The notes: generated from the letters alone by a model not told the origin. 64,000 nt of DNA from Dallia pectoralis (GCA_029465975.1 CM055753.1:2184643-2248642); one strand, 5' to 3'; shown: positions 24,401-37,119, numbered from the stretch's first letter. Program-made: numbers and translations.

Positions 24401-25770
24401 TCCTTTTGAGCACCTCGTCTCAAGGCAACTACCCACATGGCATCTGCCAACCATTTCAAGTTGTCAAAATTTTGCACATCATTTTCTGCGAGTGACCACA
24501 TTAAGTGAAGTAGTTGTGAGCTTTTTATTTTAGTGACTAAAAGTGCTGAGAAAAGTCTACAAATGAACCAGGGTTTCCGACGTAGCATCAGGTAATCATC
24601 ACCTTAACGAGTCTGCCTGAGCCCTCCACCCCATATTACCTCAGAAAAGCAAACTGGCTCCAACACAAAACGCAATTGTGTTTCACTAACGGGGGGTTTC
24701 TGAGGCGTTTCTGTTTAATCAGAGAATCGACGCGTTTCGATGACAGGCTAAATAAATGAGAACAGGCCAGAACCGGAGTATCGTCACTGCAGTGGAGCTG
24801 AAGCTGAGAGTAATTAGGCAAGATTGGATAAAAACATTTTAGAGTATCTGTCCTGCTGCACATGAGACATGAGCGCTGGCAAATACGTGTTGTTTCTTTC
24901 ATCACCTTCATTTAGATTCAGACCTAGGCGATGTTCCGTCAAAACGAGGAGTCGTTCATCTCGCACGGCGTACTTCAAAACCAGATGGAACATTTCGCTC
25001 AGTTCAGTTTCTAAATGCAAAATCCATAGTGTGATCACAGAGATTTGGAGGAGTGCAAAACGGCTGTTGAGAGCCCAGGGTGGCTTTAGGAAGCCAATTG
25101 CATCGAGACATCAGTAGCTAACTAGCTGGCGCAGTCATAGCACCTCCCCACAGCTAAGTTAGCCACGCCATAAAAGCAATAGCATATCATTCAATTCCCA
25201 TTTCGTGTCATGAGGGCCGGGCCTTTTTTCTGCACCGACAATAACAAAAATTTTTACATTTCCCTTCATATTCACAGAATGCTAAATACCGAAGGCGGAC
25301 ACTTATTTACTCAGGAAGCCAAGCGCATATGCATATTTATTTATATGTTTATTATAATATTTGCCATGCGTTAGCTGTGTGATGTGGTGCCAGGGAGGGC
25401 ATTTAGAAAGGCCTGCGGGCGCTGTGTTGTGGCCAGTGGAGAGCTGTGTGTTTTCATGTTTGTCTATGAAGAGAGGTTGCCAACATCCACTCTGCTATGA
25501 AAGATGAGTTACAAGCTACAGTAAGAGAAAGATGAAATCATTAGTGACCGTCCTCCGTTTAACTGTGGAGGTGATAAAGGGTCTGTTTTTACCCTGGCTT
25601 CTCCGCATGTGTATACTCATGGGCACTAGGTCTTTGTGTACATGGTCTTTGTGTACGTCCGTGTTCGTTCTGACTCGGTGAAGTTAGCAAAGGGCCACCA
25701 CGTCTGTTTCAAATGAGAGTTTAATAAAACAAAAGTATTTCTACACTCTGAAATACAGTATGAAGGTGGA
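21430..25770. other. long stretch without recognised genes
   Basis: It contains a (CCCT)n tract at 22829-22862 and TG/CA-rich tracts at 23200-23290. A 141-codon - strand ORF at 22334-22759 has no recognisable domain and overlaps low-information sequence. I see no reliable exons. Confidence 0.45.
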
Positions 25771-25781
25771 CGATATAGACG

Positions 25782-25945
25782 CAGTTCCCAACCATGTTCC
25801 TGGCGATCTGCTGTTCGGTTCTCTCTTTAACACGATATGTGACTAACCTGATTTAGCTTTTCATTCGGCCTCAGGTGGTGCAAAATTAGAGTTGGAGAGA
25901 ACCTGCAGGACAGTAGATCTGCAGGAACAGGTTTGATCAGCCCTG
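25782..25945. mobile_element. hAT-type MITE with imperfect terminal inverted repeats
   Basis: The left end (cagttcccaaccatgttcct, then ggttctctc) matches the inverted right end (cagggctgatcaaacctgtt, then ggttctctc) over about 45 bases with mismatches. The whole is only about 164 bases. It resembles a common fish inverted-repeat element built from 'ttcctg...gttctc' arms. No target duplication found. Confidence 0.5.
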
Positions 25946-26426
25946 ATTAAGAGAGATAGATGACAAGAGGAGGTGTGACCTGGTCTATGCAGGTGGTCTG
26001 CGTGAGATAAAGGATTACGTCAGTAGGATTGTTATGGTTATTCCACGGTTTCATATCTCAGGATTTCAGCTGGCGTGTTTCAGCTTCATGTGATAAGTGC
26101 TGTGTAGTGGAGGAGAGCCATCAGCTATCCGTCATAACAGTCTTTCGCATCACTTTAAGCAAATAGAGATGTTTAGATATGGGCTTGAACTGGAACCAGA
26201 CGAAAGAAAAGAGTCAAAACCTACTTCATGTGCTTGACTTAGCCTGGAAGTGGGGCTGTTCCTTTGATGTTGCCTTGACATTGTTTTGTTTTTGGTTTTT
26301 AGCATTTGAATATTTTTTGGGGAAAATGGCAAAAGCATACATAAGATGTTTGGATTTCTAATTTATTGTTGTTTTCCAGATGGGAGAAAAAAATGAGTGT
26401 GAGGGATGCAGAGAGATAGACGAGAG

Positions 26427-28130
26427 CCATCTCTCTATATACACCCTGCTACAGCCATCTCTCTATATACACCCTGCTACAGCCATCTCTCTATATACAC
26501 CCTGCTACAGCCATCTCTCTATATACACCCTGCTACAGCCATCTCTCTATATACACCCTGCTACAGCCATCTCTATATACACCCTGCTACAGCCATCTCT
26601 CTATATACACCCTGCTACAGCCATCTCTCTATATACACCCTGCTACAGCCATCTCTCTATATACACCCTGCTACAGCCATCTCTCTATATACACCCTGCT
26701 ACAGCCATCTCTCTATATACACCCTGCTACAGCCATCTCTCTATATACACCCTGCTACAGCCATCTCTCTATATACACCCTGCTACAGCCATCTCTCTAT
26801 ATACACCCTGCTACAGCCATCTCTCTATATACACCCTGCCATCTCTCTATATACAGCCATCTCTCTATATACACCCTGCTACAGCCATCTCTCTATATAC
26901 ACCCTGCTACAGCCATCTCTCTATATACACCCTGCTACAGCCATCTCTCTATATACACCCTGCTACAGCCATCTCTCTATATACACCCTGCTACAGCCAT
27001 CTCTCTATATACACCCTGCTACAGCCATCTCTCTATATACACCCTGCTACAGCCATCTCTCTATATACACCCTGCTACAGCCATCTCTCTATATACACCC
27101 ATCTCTCTATATACACCCTGCTACAGCCATCTCTCTATATACACCCCATCTCTCTATATACACCCTACAGCCATCTCTCTATATACACCCTGCTACAGCC
27201 ATCTCTCTATATACACCCTGCTACAGCCATCTCTCTATATACACCCTGCTACAGCCATCTCTCTATATACACCCTGCTACTGCCATCTCTCTATATACAC
27301 CCTGCTACAGCCATCTCTCTATATACACCCTGCTACAGCCATCTCTCTATATACACCCTGCTACAGCCATCTCTCTATATACACCCTGCTACAGCCATCT
27401 CTCTATATACACCCTGCTACAGCCATCTCTCTATATACACCCTGCTACAGCCATCTCTCTATATGAACCCTGCTACAGCCATCTCTCTATATACACCCTG
27501 CTACAGCCATCTCTCTATATACACCCTGCTACAGCCATCTCTCTATATACACCCTGCTACAGCCATCTCTCTATATACACCCTGCTACAGCCATCTCTCT
27601 ATATACACCCTGCTACAGCCATCTCTCTATATACACCCTGCTACAGCCATCTCTCTATATACACCCTGCTACAGCCATCTCTCTATATACACCCTGCTAC
27701 AGCCATCTCTCTCTCTCTCTCCACACCCTGCTAAGGCCATCTCTCTATATACACCCTGCTACAGCCATCTCTCTCTCTCTCCACACCCTGCTACAGCCAT
27801 CTCTCTGTATACACCCTGCTACAGCCATCTCTCTATATACACCCTGCTACAGCCATCTCTCTCTCTACACCTTGCTAAGGCCATCTCTCTATATACACCC
27901 TGCTACAGCCATCTCTCTCTCCACACCCTGCTAAGGCCATCTCTCTATATACACCCTGCTACAGCCATCTCTCTCTCTACACCCTGCTAAGGCCATCTCT
28001 CTATATACACCCTGCTACAGCCATCTCTCTCTCTACACCCAGCTACGACCATAATTCTCTCTACACCCTGCTACGGCCATCTCTCACTGTACACCCTGTT
28101 ACTGCCATCTCTCTCTCTACACCCTGCTAT
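26427..28130. repeat. 28-bp minisatellite, about 61 copies
   Basis: The unit is ccatctctctatatacaccc plus tgctacag. The first about 1.25 kb is nearly identical copy to copy. From about 27700 units vary in length and sequence (CTCTCTCTCC blocks, CTAAGG endings). The unit contains no stop in any + frame, so two frames give ORFs of 442-536 codons (SLYIHPATA...). These are artefacts of composition. Confidence 0.97.
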
Positions 28131-28812
28131 CTCTAGAAAGCTGTCCCAAACAGATAGGGCTTATGGCAGCCATATGGGCTTTATTCTTTACTGTCTGTCT
28201 TCCCAAAGGAAATGGGGCTAGGGTTAACCCAACCCCGGAAAAAATGCACATTATTGCCTCAGGGAGAATAGTAGTTGAAAAGGGACTTTTATTAGGTTTT
28301 ATTTTAAATTGCATTGATAGTATAAATTGCATTGATAGTATGTATCTATGTATATATTTCCTGATTGGAGGCAAATTGCGGGACAGAAGATCTCTAAAGC
28401 AAGTGAACTATTCTTATTTTATTGAACTGTGGCATCAGAAGTGTAACAAGTTTGCCGAGGAAAGTTGAGACGATGCAGAAATTATTTCTTACAATAATAA
28501 ACTGCAGTAATAAGAAGAGATGTGTGACGCACACACACGCACACGCGCACACACACATCACTGTAGCATTGCACATTCCTCACATATCTTGAATTTGCAC
28601 CAGATTATATTTAACATTCTTTACACATTGTTCCTTTCCTGCAAAGATATAAAGAAACATTCCAGTCTGATTGCTGATTTGGCTGAACGTTGTTCTTGTC
28701 AGGTCAGCGATTATCAGGTAAGCAGGACACATACACAGAGGTTCAGGAAAACCTTAATTACTAGAACTAGAACTTGGAACTGGAGCAAATACAAAGAAAA
28801 CAACAAACCGCA

Positions 28813-29781
28813 AGGACTCACCAACATGACATTCACCTGTAACAGACTGACATTAACAATGAACCAATCAGGACTCACCAAAATGATATTCACCTGTAAC
28901 AGACTGACATTAACAATGAACCAATCAGGACTCACCAAAATGACATTCAGCTGTAATACAGACTGACATTAACAATGAACCAATCAGGACTCACCAATAT
29001 GACATTCACCTGTAACACAGACTGACATTAACAATGAACCAATCAGGACTCACCAAAATGGCATTCACCTGTAACAGACTGACATTAACAATGAACCAAT
29101 CAGGGCTCACCAAAATGACATTCAGCTGTAATACAGACTGACATTAACAATGAACCAATCAGGACTCACCAACATGACATTCACCTGTAACACAGACTGA
29201 CATTAACAATGAACCAATCAGGACTCACCAACATGACATTCACCTGTAACAGACTGACATTAACAATGAACCAATCAGGACTCACCAACATGACATTCAG
29301 CTGTAACACAGACTGACATTAACAATGAACCAATCAGGACTCACCAACATGACATTCACCTGTAACAGACTGACATTAACAATGAACCAATCAGGACTCA
29401 CCAAAATGACATTCACCTGTAACAGACTGACATTAACAATGAACCAATCAGGACTCACCAAAATGACATTCACCTGTAATACAGACTGACATTAACAATG
29501 AACCAATCAGGACTCACCAACATGACATTCACCTGTAACAGACTGACATTAACAATGAACCAATCAGGACTCACCAACATGACATTCAGCTGTAACACAG
29601 ACTGACATTAACAATGAACCAATCAGGACTCACCAAAATGACATTCACCTGTAACAGACTGACATTAACAATGAACCAATCAGGACTCACCAAAATGACA
29701 TTCAGCTGTAATACAGACTGACATTAACAATGAACCAATCAGGACTCACCAACATGACATTCAGCTGTAATACAGACTGAC
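28813..29781. repeat. 57-59-bp minisatellite, about 17 copies, each with a CCAAT box
   Basis: The unit is ggactcaccaacatgacatt plus cacctgtaacagactgacat plus taacaatgaaccaatca. Two-base insertions (CACAG or TACAG) give the 59-bp forms. Almost every unit holds AACCAATCAGG, a close match to the NF-Y CCAAT consensus, and CACCTG or CAGCTG E-boxes. No function shown. Confidence 0.95.
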
Positions 29782-30214
29782 TTATTGAGGAGTTCGGTAG
29801 AAGACGGTGGATTTGGACCGTGTTCGTATATAAAGTAGTTCTTGTGTGTTCCTAAATGCAACTGTAAAACGACATTCCATGTGAGGCTTCACTGAGAGAC
29901 TGTTTACACGGTTGCAAGGAGGAAGTGAGTAGCAGTAGAAATAGTAGAAGTAGACACTTAACAAAAACAAAAACTCCATGATTTCCTGCTGACAGAATAC
30001 CAGAAGGCCTGGACCGGCTTACATGTCATTAGTGCCCGCTTACAGTATGTCAAGGCCATTGTTCTCCAGGGTCACTCGCTGGTAACCATGGTGACGGTGA
30101 AGCGCTACATCACACCGAGTGGCCTTTAGATAATCATCTGCTGTCTGCCATCTGATTTGCCCAACTGATGACATAGGAGGAAAACACAACTCGCTAGCCG
30201 CGGAAAAGGAAGGC

Positions 30215-32011
30215 CGTTAGACCAGGAGTTCTTAACCTTTTTGATGTCGGGGCCCACATTTCACAGTAAAAAGTGTCCCAGGGCCCATTCAAATATTAGC
30301 ACTGTATTGGTTTATTGATCTCACCCTGGGTTTGATTTGTACTCAATAACTAAACGAAATCCGCTTGCAGTTTAACAGTTTATTTATGTATGTAAACCTG
30401 CACAAACAACAATTCAAAATCAATCTGCAGGAACAAATTTAAAGGCTCAAGTCAGGCATATTAACACAAAAATTAGTTCGATTTGACAAATCGTACTTTA
30501 AATGTATGTGTGTGTGTGTGTTAAAATAGTCTGCATCCCATAAGTGAAGATAATGAGGTTTTCTTTACCCCCAAACTAATATATTCCCTACTCTCTGTCC
30601 TGTCTCAGCTCTTTCTCTCTTATATATCTCCATCCCTTTCGATCTGTTTTCTGCACGATTCAAGTAAAATCCTCTGAGCATGTTATGCTCACAGGACCAA
30701 CAAACACCGTGTTTTGTTTCATAATGCCGTTTGACATTTACACTCATCACAACTCCAACTGTCTTGTTAGAAATCAAACAGAATGGCTTCGTGCTGGATT
30801 GGGGCAAAATGAACGCATACCTCTCTGTCCAATCATCTTTAAAACTCTATTTTCTCCATCAACTCTTCTTTTCCTGGACAATGACATCCTCCACACCCAT
30901 TCAAACGCTTACTGCGGTGAAGTGTCGCGTCGCGCGCCCGATAACGTCAAAAGTATACACTTACTGGATGTCATGGCAACTGAATCGCGGAGGAAAACTT
31001 TAAATACATCGCCTTCGCTTTTAATTTCTCCAAAGAGTCATAAACACTAGACAAATGATTTTGACAGGCATGCGTTTATCAAAGTAGGAAATCCCTACTT
31101 ATAATTTCTTACACATAATTACTGCTGTTGAAATACGAAATGGAGGCGGGTCCGGATTGAATTCCCTCCGGGTCGGGACCGGAGTCCGGACTTTGAGAAG
31201 TGCTGGTGTATTGTAACGTAATTCGCTGTCATGGATAACAGTGGTCATTCTTTTAGAAACGCTGTAATTCCATGTTATAATTTTTCACGAAACGCTATAT
31301 CCAAAATCCATCATTATTTTCCAAAAATGTATGGGTTGTCTTTTAATTCGCCTTTGGCTAAGCCACACCCTAGAATGTAGATTGACCAATCACAGCGCAG
31401 CCAAGAATGAGCTCGGGCAGAGGAGTTTTTCACAGCGCTCCATTGACTTTAACATGGGCCGTCTCATATTTCTGGTCTCGTTAGTTTATTACCGTCGTAG
31501 TTTTATCAAAAAATATAGTTAAACGTTGTTATACTCGCGTAGTCATTTTGCATGAACAGTGTTGCTCCTTGATATTGTTAGTCCCAGCCTCCGTCTCGAT
31601 TAATAGGATATGCGGTAGTTCATTTTTTCACTGTGACAGGTATGCGTTTAACCCCTTTGGATGCCTTGTTTCACCTGTATGTCTGGAATATAGCTTTCAA
31701 ACGCATATTGCAGCCCCTCTTGCCTACTTCTATCGGACACTTTATTTGCTGCTTTATGAAGGTTTGATACAATTTCAGCAGGAAGAGCTGTCACAGCATA
31801 ATGTTGATACCAAACCAGAGCCCATATGAAGTTGTCGGACGTAGCAACAGTAACTAAGGGGGGCGGGGCTTAGCCAAAGTGATAACTTGTTTGGTCCCGC
31901 GGCCCTCGAGGCCCACAGGTGAAAAACGTAAAGTTTTTTGCGGCCCTCCAGGTGGCGCTCGTGGCCCAAGTGAGGGCCGCGGCCCTATGGTTAAGAATAG
32001 GTGCGTTAGAC
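30215..32011. mobile_element. non-autonomous hAT transposon with intact 8-bp target duplication
   Basis: The element spans 30223-32003 (1,781 bases). Its ends are caggagttcttaacc on the left and cacctattcttaacc on the right, inverted, with 11 of 15 bases matching. Both sides are flanked by the identical 8-mer cgttagac (30215-30222 and 32004-32011), the hAT hallmark. I see no transposase domain inside, so it depends on another element. GC-rich 'ggggccca' and 'gggccgcggccc' lie just inside the ends. Confidence 0.85.
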
Positions 32012-32780
32012 GGTTGTACAGTTCTCCGATACGGACACATCTGAGGGACTTTGGAATCCTTTCACAACAGCTGGACTAATGCATGGATCTTTGTATACAC
32101 ATTAGCCTCGGTCTTCGTGTCACCACATGCATCATCTTGTATATTTCCTCTGTGTAATGTGTCCACAAAACCCACAAGGCTTCCAATGTTTCCAAGTTAT
32201 GTAATGTATACATTTTAGGTTCCATTTGTCACCATCCAGCTGTGGGCTGTAGTCAAGCCTAACGTTCCCAGACAGAGATCCTAACGTTCCCAGACAGAGA
32301 TCCCGCTCCTCAGCAGTTAGATTTTAATTTCACATACCTGCTCATCACCTCCTAAGGGAAGTTGCTCCTTTTAACGAGGCCCCGGTCAAAATGAGTGCAC
32401 TATACACGTGGATGCCGTCGGAGATTGTGATTTCTGGTGTTTTCCTCTCAGTTTCTGAGCAGACACGTTTCATGGTCGCGGTCCGCCATTTATGAGCACG
32501 GAAAGTTCCTTCTTTTAATTAGGGGGGTGATCAGGAAAACTCTCAGGAAAACTGCAGTTTTTCCATATTCTGGTATGAGATTTTCATTGGAAACCACTGA
32601 TCCAAATCACAACTGTATGAAAGCAGATGGTTTGCTGGGGGGTGGATGGTTGGCTTTTGTTCATTCTGTGTGTGTGTGTGTGTCTATGGCTTTCCAGTTC
32701 AATATGATTATAGACAATGACCTCAGAATAAGAAACGCCAAATACTACAGCCAGTGGGAATTCTGCCCAGTGAGAAATCT
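32012..32780. other. stretch with nothing recognised but a small duplication
   Basis: ctaacgttcccagacagaga is duplicated in tandem near 32259-32302. A short (TG)n lies at 32669-32683. No gene seen. Confidence 0.4.
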
Positions 32781-32787
32781 CCAGCCC

Positions 32788-32968
32788 TTAGTGAATGGTA
32801 TGGCTTCAGCCCTTCTGAATGGTATGGCTCCAGCCCTTCTGAATGTACGGCTCCAGCTCTTAGTGAATGGTATGGCTCCAGCCCTTAGTGAATGGTATGG
32901 CTCCAGTCCTTCTGGATGGTATGGCTCCAGCCCTTTTGAATGGTACGGCTCCAGCCCTTCTGAATGGT
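32788..32968. repeat. 24-bp tandem repeat, about 7 copies
   Basis: Units near ttctgaatggtatggctcca plus gccc repeat with small indels. It ends just before the gypsy remnant. Confidence 0.85.
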
Positions 32969-32987
32969 AGGACTCCATCAGTTTTCC

Positions 32988-33790
32988 TTTGTGAATAATA
33001 TCTTTAGAGACATGATTGGCCGCGGGGTGGTTGTGTACATACATAACATCCTTGTTTATTTGGCAAACTGTGCTGATCATGTTTCCCTTGTTTTCAGAGT
33101 ACAGGCGCGACTGATAGCGCATGATCTGTATGCCAAATTAGAGAAGGGTCTGTTTTCCCAGGGTTCCACATTACTACGGGAGGGGTGGAAATGGATGTTG
33201 ATCGTGTGGCGGCCATGCATAATTGGCCCAACCACAGTTAAGGCGGTGCAGCAATTTATTGGGTTTGCCAACTATCACCGTAGAGTTATCAAGGGCTTTG
33301 GCAAGGTAGCAGCTCCCATTACATCTCTGTTGAAGGGTGGGCCGTCTCGGATGGTCAAAAGAGGCAGACTGCGCGTTCAGTACATTAAAAACGCTGTTTA
33401 CATCCGCGCAGGTTCTGGCTCACCCTGATCCATCGCTTCCGTTCATATTGGAGGTGGATGCGTCAGAGGTTGGGATGAGTGCTGTACTGACCCAACGCTT
33501 TGGCACGTCCCCTAAAGTCTGTCCCTGTGCGATCTACCTGCTGAAACACTGCGGCGGAACAAAACTATGACTTAATAAATATTTGTGGCCTGGTCTGGCC
33601 AAGTATATGAGGTTGTATGTCTCCTTGTGTTCCTTGTGTGCCCAGTGTAGGGCACCTAGACACCTTCTGGCGGGTAAATGACATCCATAGCCCATTCCAC
33701 AGCGACCATGGTCACAGTTGATTTTTTGACTGATCTCCCTCTCTCCAAAGGCAGCACTACAGTCCTGGTCATTGTGGACATTATTAAACT
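32988..33790 (+). mobile_element. Ty3/gypsy retrotransposon pol remnant
   Basis: In order, on the + strand and across several frames: the reverse-transcriptase segment (VVVYIHNILVY where the family has YIDD), the connection region (TTVKAVQQFIGFANYHRRVI, then APITSLLKGGPSR), the RNase H start (LAHPDPSLPFILEVDASEVG, near 33416-33480), then a jump near 33550 into integrase (CSLCAQC zinc-finger part near 33640 and VDFLTDLPLSKGSTTVLVIV near 33718-33777). Most of RNase H is missing and the frames are broken. It is an inactive fossil. Confidence 0.85.
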
Positions 33791-33799
33791 AAACTATCA

Positions 33800-34255
33800 T
33801 AAGTTCTTATCGTAGGAAAAACAGGTATTACAACCACAGAGTCAAACGTGCCAACTTTTAAGGGTATTTATCTGAGACAAAATAAAAGTTTACAGCCACG
33901 AGTAAACTTCTGCACCTTTTACAGTTCTACTCGCGCAGGCAGACAGAGGAGGCAAAAAGGGCCGATCTCATGGCACTCTTAGCCTCTATTAGGAAAAGCC
34001 GAATCAATCAGGAATGACCACACGTACCCCACGACTCTGACTTAGGACCAAACAGGAACGTCCACACGCACCCCACAATCCTGCCCTAGGACCAATCGGT
34101 GCCCTGTTCAGCAATTTCTATGTCTCCTAGCCCCTCCGAGACTACTACAGGTCACCTCAATGACTAACTTTAAAGTTTGAACATATAATATAAATGCATA
34201 CACATATAATGTATTAATAATTTATAAAATGGTAATGAGGTAAACAGTTTTAATA
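33800..34255. other. stretch with nothing recognised
   Basis: A near-duplicate phrase (ccacacgtaccccacgactc and ccacacgcaccccacaatcc) occurs about 50 bases apart at 34018-34080. No gene. Confidence 0.35.
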
Positions 34256-34309
34256 ATGCAACAGTGTATATGGGTAGATGTAAGCAACCTGAAATCGACC
34301 ACATTCTCC

Positions 34310-34510
34310 CAGCTCAGCCAGAAGAGGACTGGCCACCCCTTAGAGCCTGGTTCTTCTCTAGGTTTCTTCCTATTCGGGAGGTTTTTTTTTAGCCGCCGTG
34401 TATCAACTTGTATTAACTTGTTGATGTATGCTCTGTCGGATTCAGGCTGGGTGTTTGTAAGAGCACTTTGTGATAACTTTGCATACATTTGATTGATCGA
34501 TTTGATTGAC
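34310..34510 (+). mobile_element. 3' tail of a common fish interspersed repeat
   Basis: The segments ggccaccccttagagcctgg, aggtttcttcctattcggga, ggctgggtgtttgtaagagc and actttgtgataac follow the order of a LINE/SINE 3' tail that is frequent in fish genomes. Recognised by memory of the motif order only; no coding part. Confidence 0.5.
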
Positions 34511-34519
34511 TAAGGGGAA

Positions 34520-35390
34520 GTGGAGATGAAGAGGAAGTTGGAGATTAAAGGGAAGCAGAGATAAAAGGGAGCAACGATTTCAGAGGAGGATGTGTGAGAT
34601 GAAGAGAGCAGTGGAAAAACCATCTGTCAAAAAATGACCCTGTGTCCAGACTCTAACTGCTCTAAACCCTTTGAGATATTTGTTTGATTCTTTCCTCGGC
34701 CATTTTGAACTTCTGATAAAGTGTGTGTGTGTGGTCCTCTTCATGTACAAGTGCCTGTTTACGTGTCATTGTGCGTGTGTTAAGGGAAAGATTGGGTCAG
34801 GTGTCAGGCCACAAATGATGAATTGAAAGGAAGAGTAAACACTGAGAGAAGCACCGAGGTCGAGTCCTGTAGGGTTAGCGTAGCAGTTAATAGAGTCAGG
34901 ACAAGGATCCCTGTTACCCCACTAATGGCGGACTGAGTCTGGGACTGGAGCTGCTGGAATTTGCCACTGTGGTGATGGAAGTCTGGGGCTTTGCCAGCCC
35001 ACTGTCAAAAGTCCAAGTATTTTTTTTGAAAATGTGGTTTATTTCTCCCTATATCAAGGTATCAGTAATGTACAGTAATGTATTGGCAAATTTGACAAAT
35101 ATTTGCATTACGCCTTTTCAACCATAATTAGATTTCTGGTGAAAACAGTTAAATACCCTTAAGAATGTTTGCACAAAACATGCTTTTTTTGTGTAATACA
35201 TACAGAAGAGGGTTAGGGTCACTGGTGAAAGAAATATTTGAGTTCTGACTTTATTCTCAGAATTCTGACTTTGACTCTGACTAGTGTTTAAGATGAATAT
35301 CTTAAAAGTACATATTTGAAACAGTTATTATTGCTCCAATTAAATGACTGTTTGTGCTATTTAAAAAACAGGGATAGAATGGTGCGTTTG
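34520..35390. other. stretch with nothing recognised
   Basis: No coding island, splice-flanked exon or transposon end was seen. Confidence 0.4.
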
Positions 35391-35400
35391 TGTTGTACGG

Positions 35401-35868
35401 GATGACAGACCTGATGATGACAGACCTGATGATGACAGACCTGATGATGACAGACCTGATGATGACAGACCTGATGATGACAGAGACAGACCTGATGATG
35501 ACAGACCTGATGATGACAGACCTGATGATGACAGACCTGATGATGACAGACCTGCTGATGACAGACCTGATGATGACAGACCTGATGATGACAGACCTGC
35601 TGATGACAGACCTGATGATGACAGACCTGATAATGACAGACCTAATGATGACAGACCTGATGATGACAGAGACAGACCTGATGATGACAGACCTGATGAT
35701 GACAGACCTGATGATGACAGACCTGCTGATGACAGACCTGATGATGACAGACCTGATGATGACAGACCTGCTGATGACAGACCTGATGATGACAGACCTG
35801 ATGATGACAGACCTGATAATGACAGACCTGATGATGACAGACCTGATGATGACAGACCTGATGATAAT
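35401..35868. repeat. 15-bp minisatellite, about 31 copies, with a higher-order duplication
   Basis: The unit is gacagacctgatgat. A gacagagacaga variant occurs near 35480 and again about 186 bases later. The surrounding variant units (CTGCTG, AATGAT) also recur, so a block of about 12 units was duplicated. ORFs on both strands (MMTDL, RSVII) are by-products. Confidence 0.95.
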
Positions 35869-36230
35869 GAGCTTCAGTGGACCACAATCAATCCAATAAA
35901 CTGGCTCAGGTATTGGCAAATACGATTCGTATCCTTTATTCCTTTAAGTCAAATCTCTCCACCTGAGCTCCCGCTCGTTCCAACTGAAGCCCTCGTCTCA
36001 ATAAACACAACCTTTGAAGAGATTAAAATGGAACTTGTACAGCTGGATCCTTGACTGCCCCTCCTGACTACTTTTCCATCCAAGGGTTTTCCCCATGGAT
36101 TTACCACCATCCTTCCTCTCCCCCAACATCTTTCCACTCCTTCCCCCTTTCCTGAGCCTCAGTCCCCCTGCCGTTTTTACCCCACAAGTCCCCCGTCCCC
36201 GTAGACTTTATGCTGACATTTCCTGCACCC

Positions 36231-36535
36231 CCATTCCTCCATCTCTCCCTCCCCCATCTCTCCCTCCCCCATCTCTCCCTCCCCCATCGCTCCATTCCTC
36301 CATCTCTCCCTCCCCCATCTCTCCCTCCCCATCTCTCCCTCCTCCATCTCTCCCTCCTCCATCTCTCCCTCCTCCATCTCTCCCTCCTCCATCTCTCCAT
36401 TCCTCCATCTCTCCCTCCTCCATCTCTCCCTCCTCCATCTCTCCCTCCCACATCTCTCCATTCCTCCATCTCTCCCTCCTCCATCTCCCACTCCCCCCAT
36501 CTCTCCATTCCCCCATCTCTCCATTCCCCCATCCC
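36231..36535. repeat. polypyrimidine 15-bp repeat (ccatctctccctccc)
   Basis: About 20 units of C/T-only sequence broken by 'cattcct' variants. The Gly/Glu/Arg-rich and Pro/Ser-rich ORFs over it are composition artefacts. Confidence 0.9.
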
Positions 36536-36883
36536 CTTTTACCTGACCTCAGCAGGACGCTTGAGACCTAGTTAGAAAGGTTTTGTATTTATGAGGCTTG
36601 GGGGGGTTAGTTTAACAAGGGGCCAAAAAAGCCCAGAGGTGTTTCATATGAAGTTGGCCCACATGCTCCTGTAATCCCCCCTGGTGTTTCACCTAGAACC
36701 TCAAGGGGGCTGTTTTGTCAGCGGGCGGAAAAAATCTGCACATCTCTGCAGAACGAACCTCAACTTCAGGATCACGTGTGAGACGTTTATATACAGCGTT
36801 GGCAAATAGGGCTTCGCTAACAAGACCAACAGATGAATACAGCATGATCCCCCATGGAGCTGGTCTGTGTATACGTGACAGTA

Positions 36884-37112
36884 AGGCTGTTATAGTGCAG
36901 TCTGTGGGGGGTCTCTGTACACGAGTCGCCTGGAGTCCCCGGCTGTTATAGTGCAGTCTGTGGGGGGTCTCTGTACACGAGTCGCCTGGAGTCCCCGGCT
37001 GTTATAGTGCAGACTGTGGGGGGTCTCTGTACACGAGTCGCCTGGAGTCCCCGGCTGTTATAGTGCAGACTGTGGGGGGTCTCTGTACACGAGTCGTCCC
37101 CTGGAGTCCACA
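36884..37112. repeat. 56-bp tandem repeat, four copies
   Basis: ggctgttatagtgcagtctg, tggggggtctctgtacacga and gtcgcctggagtcccc recur every 56-57 bases with a T/A change in the CAGTCTG or CAGACTG part. Confidence 0.93.
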
Positions 37113-37119
37113 GACACAT

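Noticed and set aside
26380..27990. 536- and 442-codon + strand ORFs (SLYIHPATA repeats)
   Set aside because: Produced by the stop-free 28-bp unit; open in more than one frame, with no flanking coding signal.
33001..33790. Active retrotransposon or endogenous virus
   Set aside because: Frames are broken, a catalytic residue is altered and a large part of pol is missing; no envelope-like gene or LTR pair nearby.
35302..35919. ORFs of MMTDL and RSVII repeats on both strands
   Set aside because: Shadows of the 15-bp repeat; opposite strands are both open.
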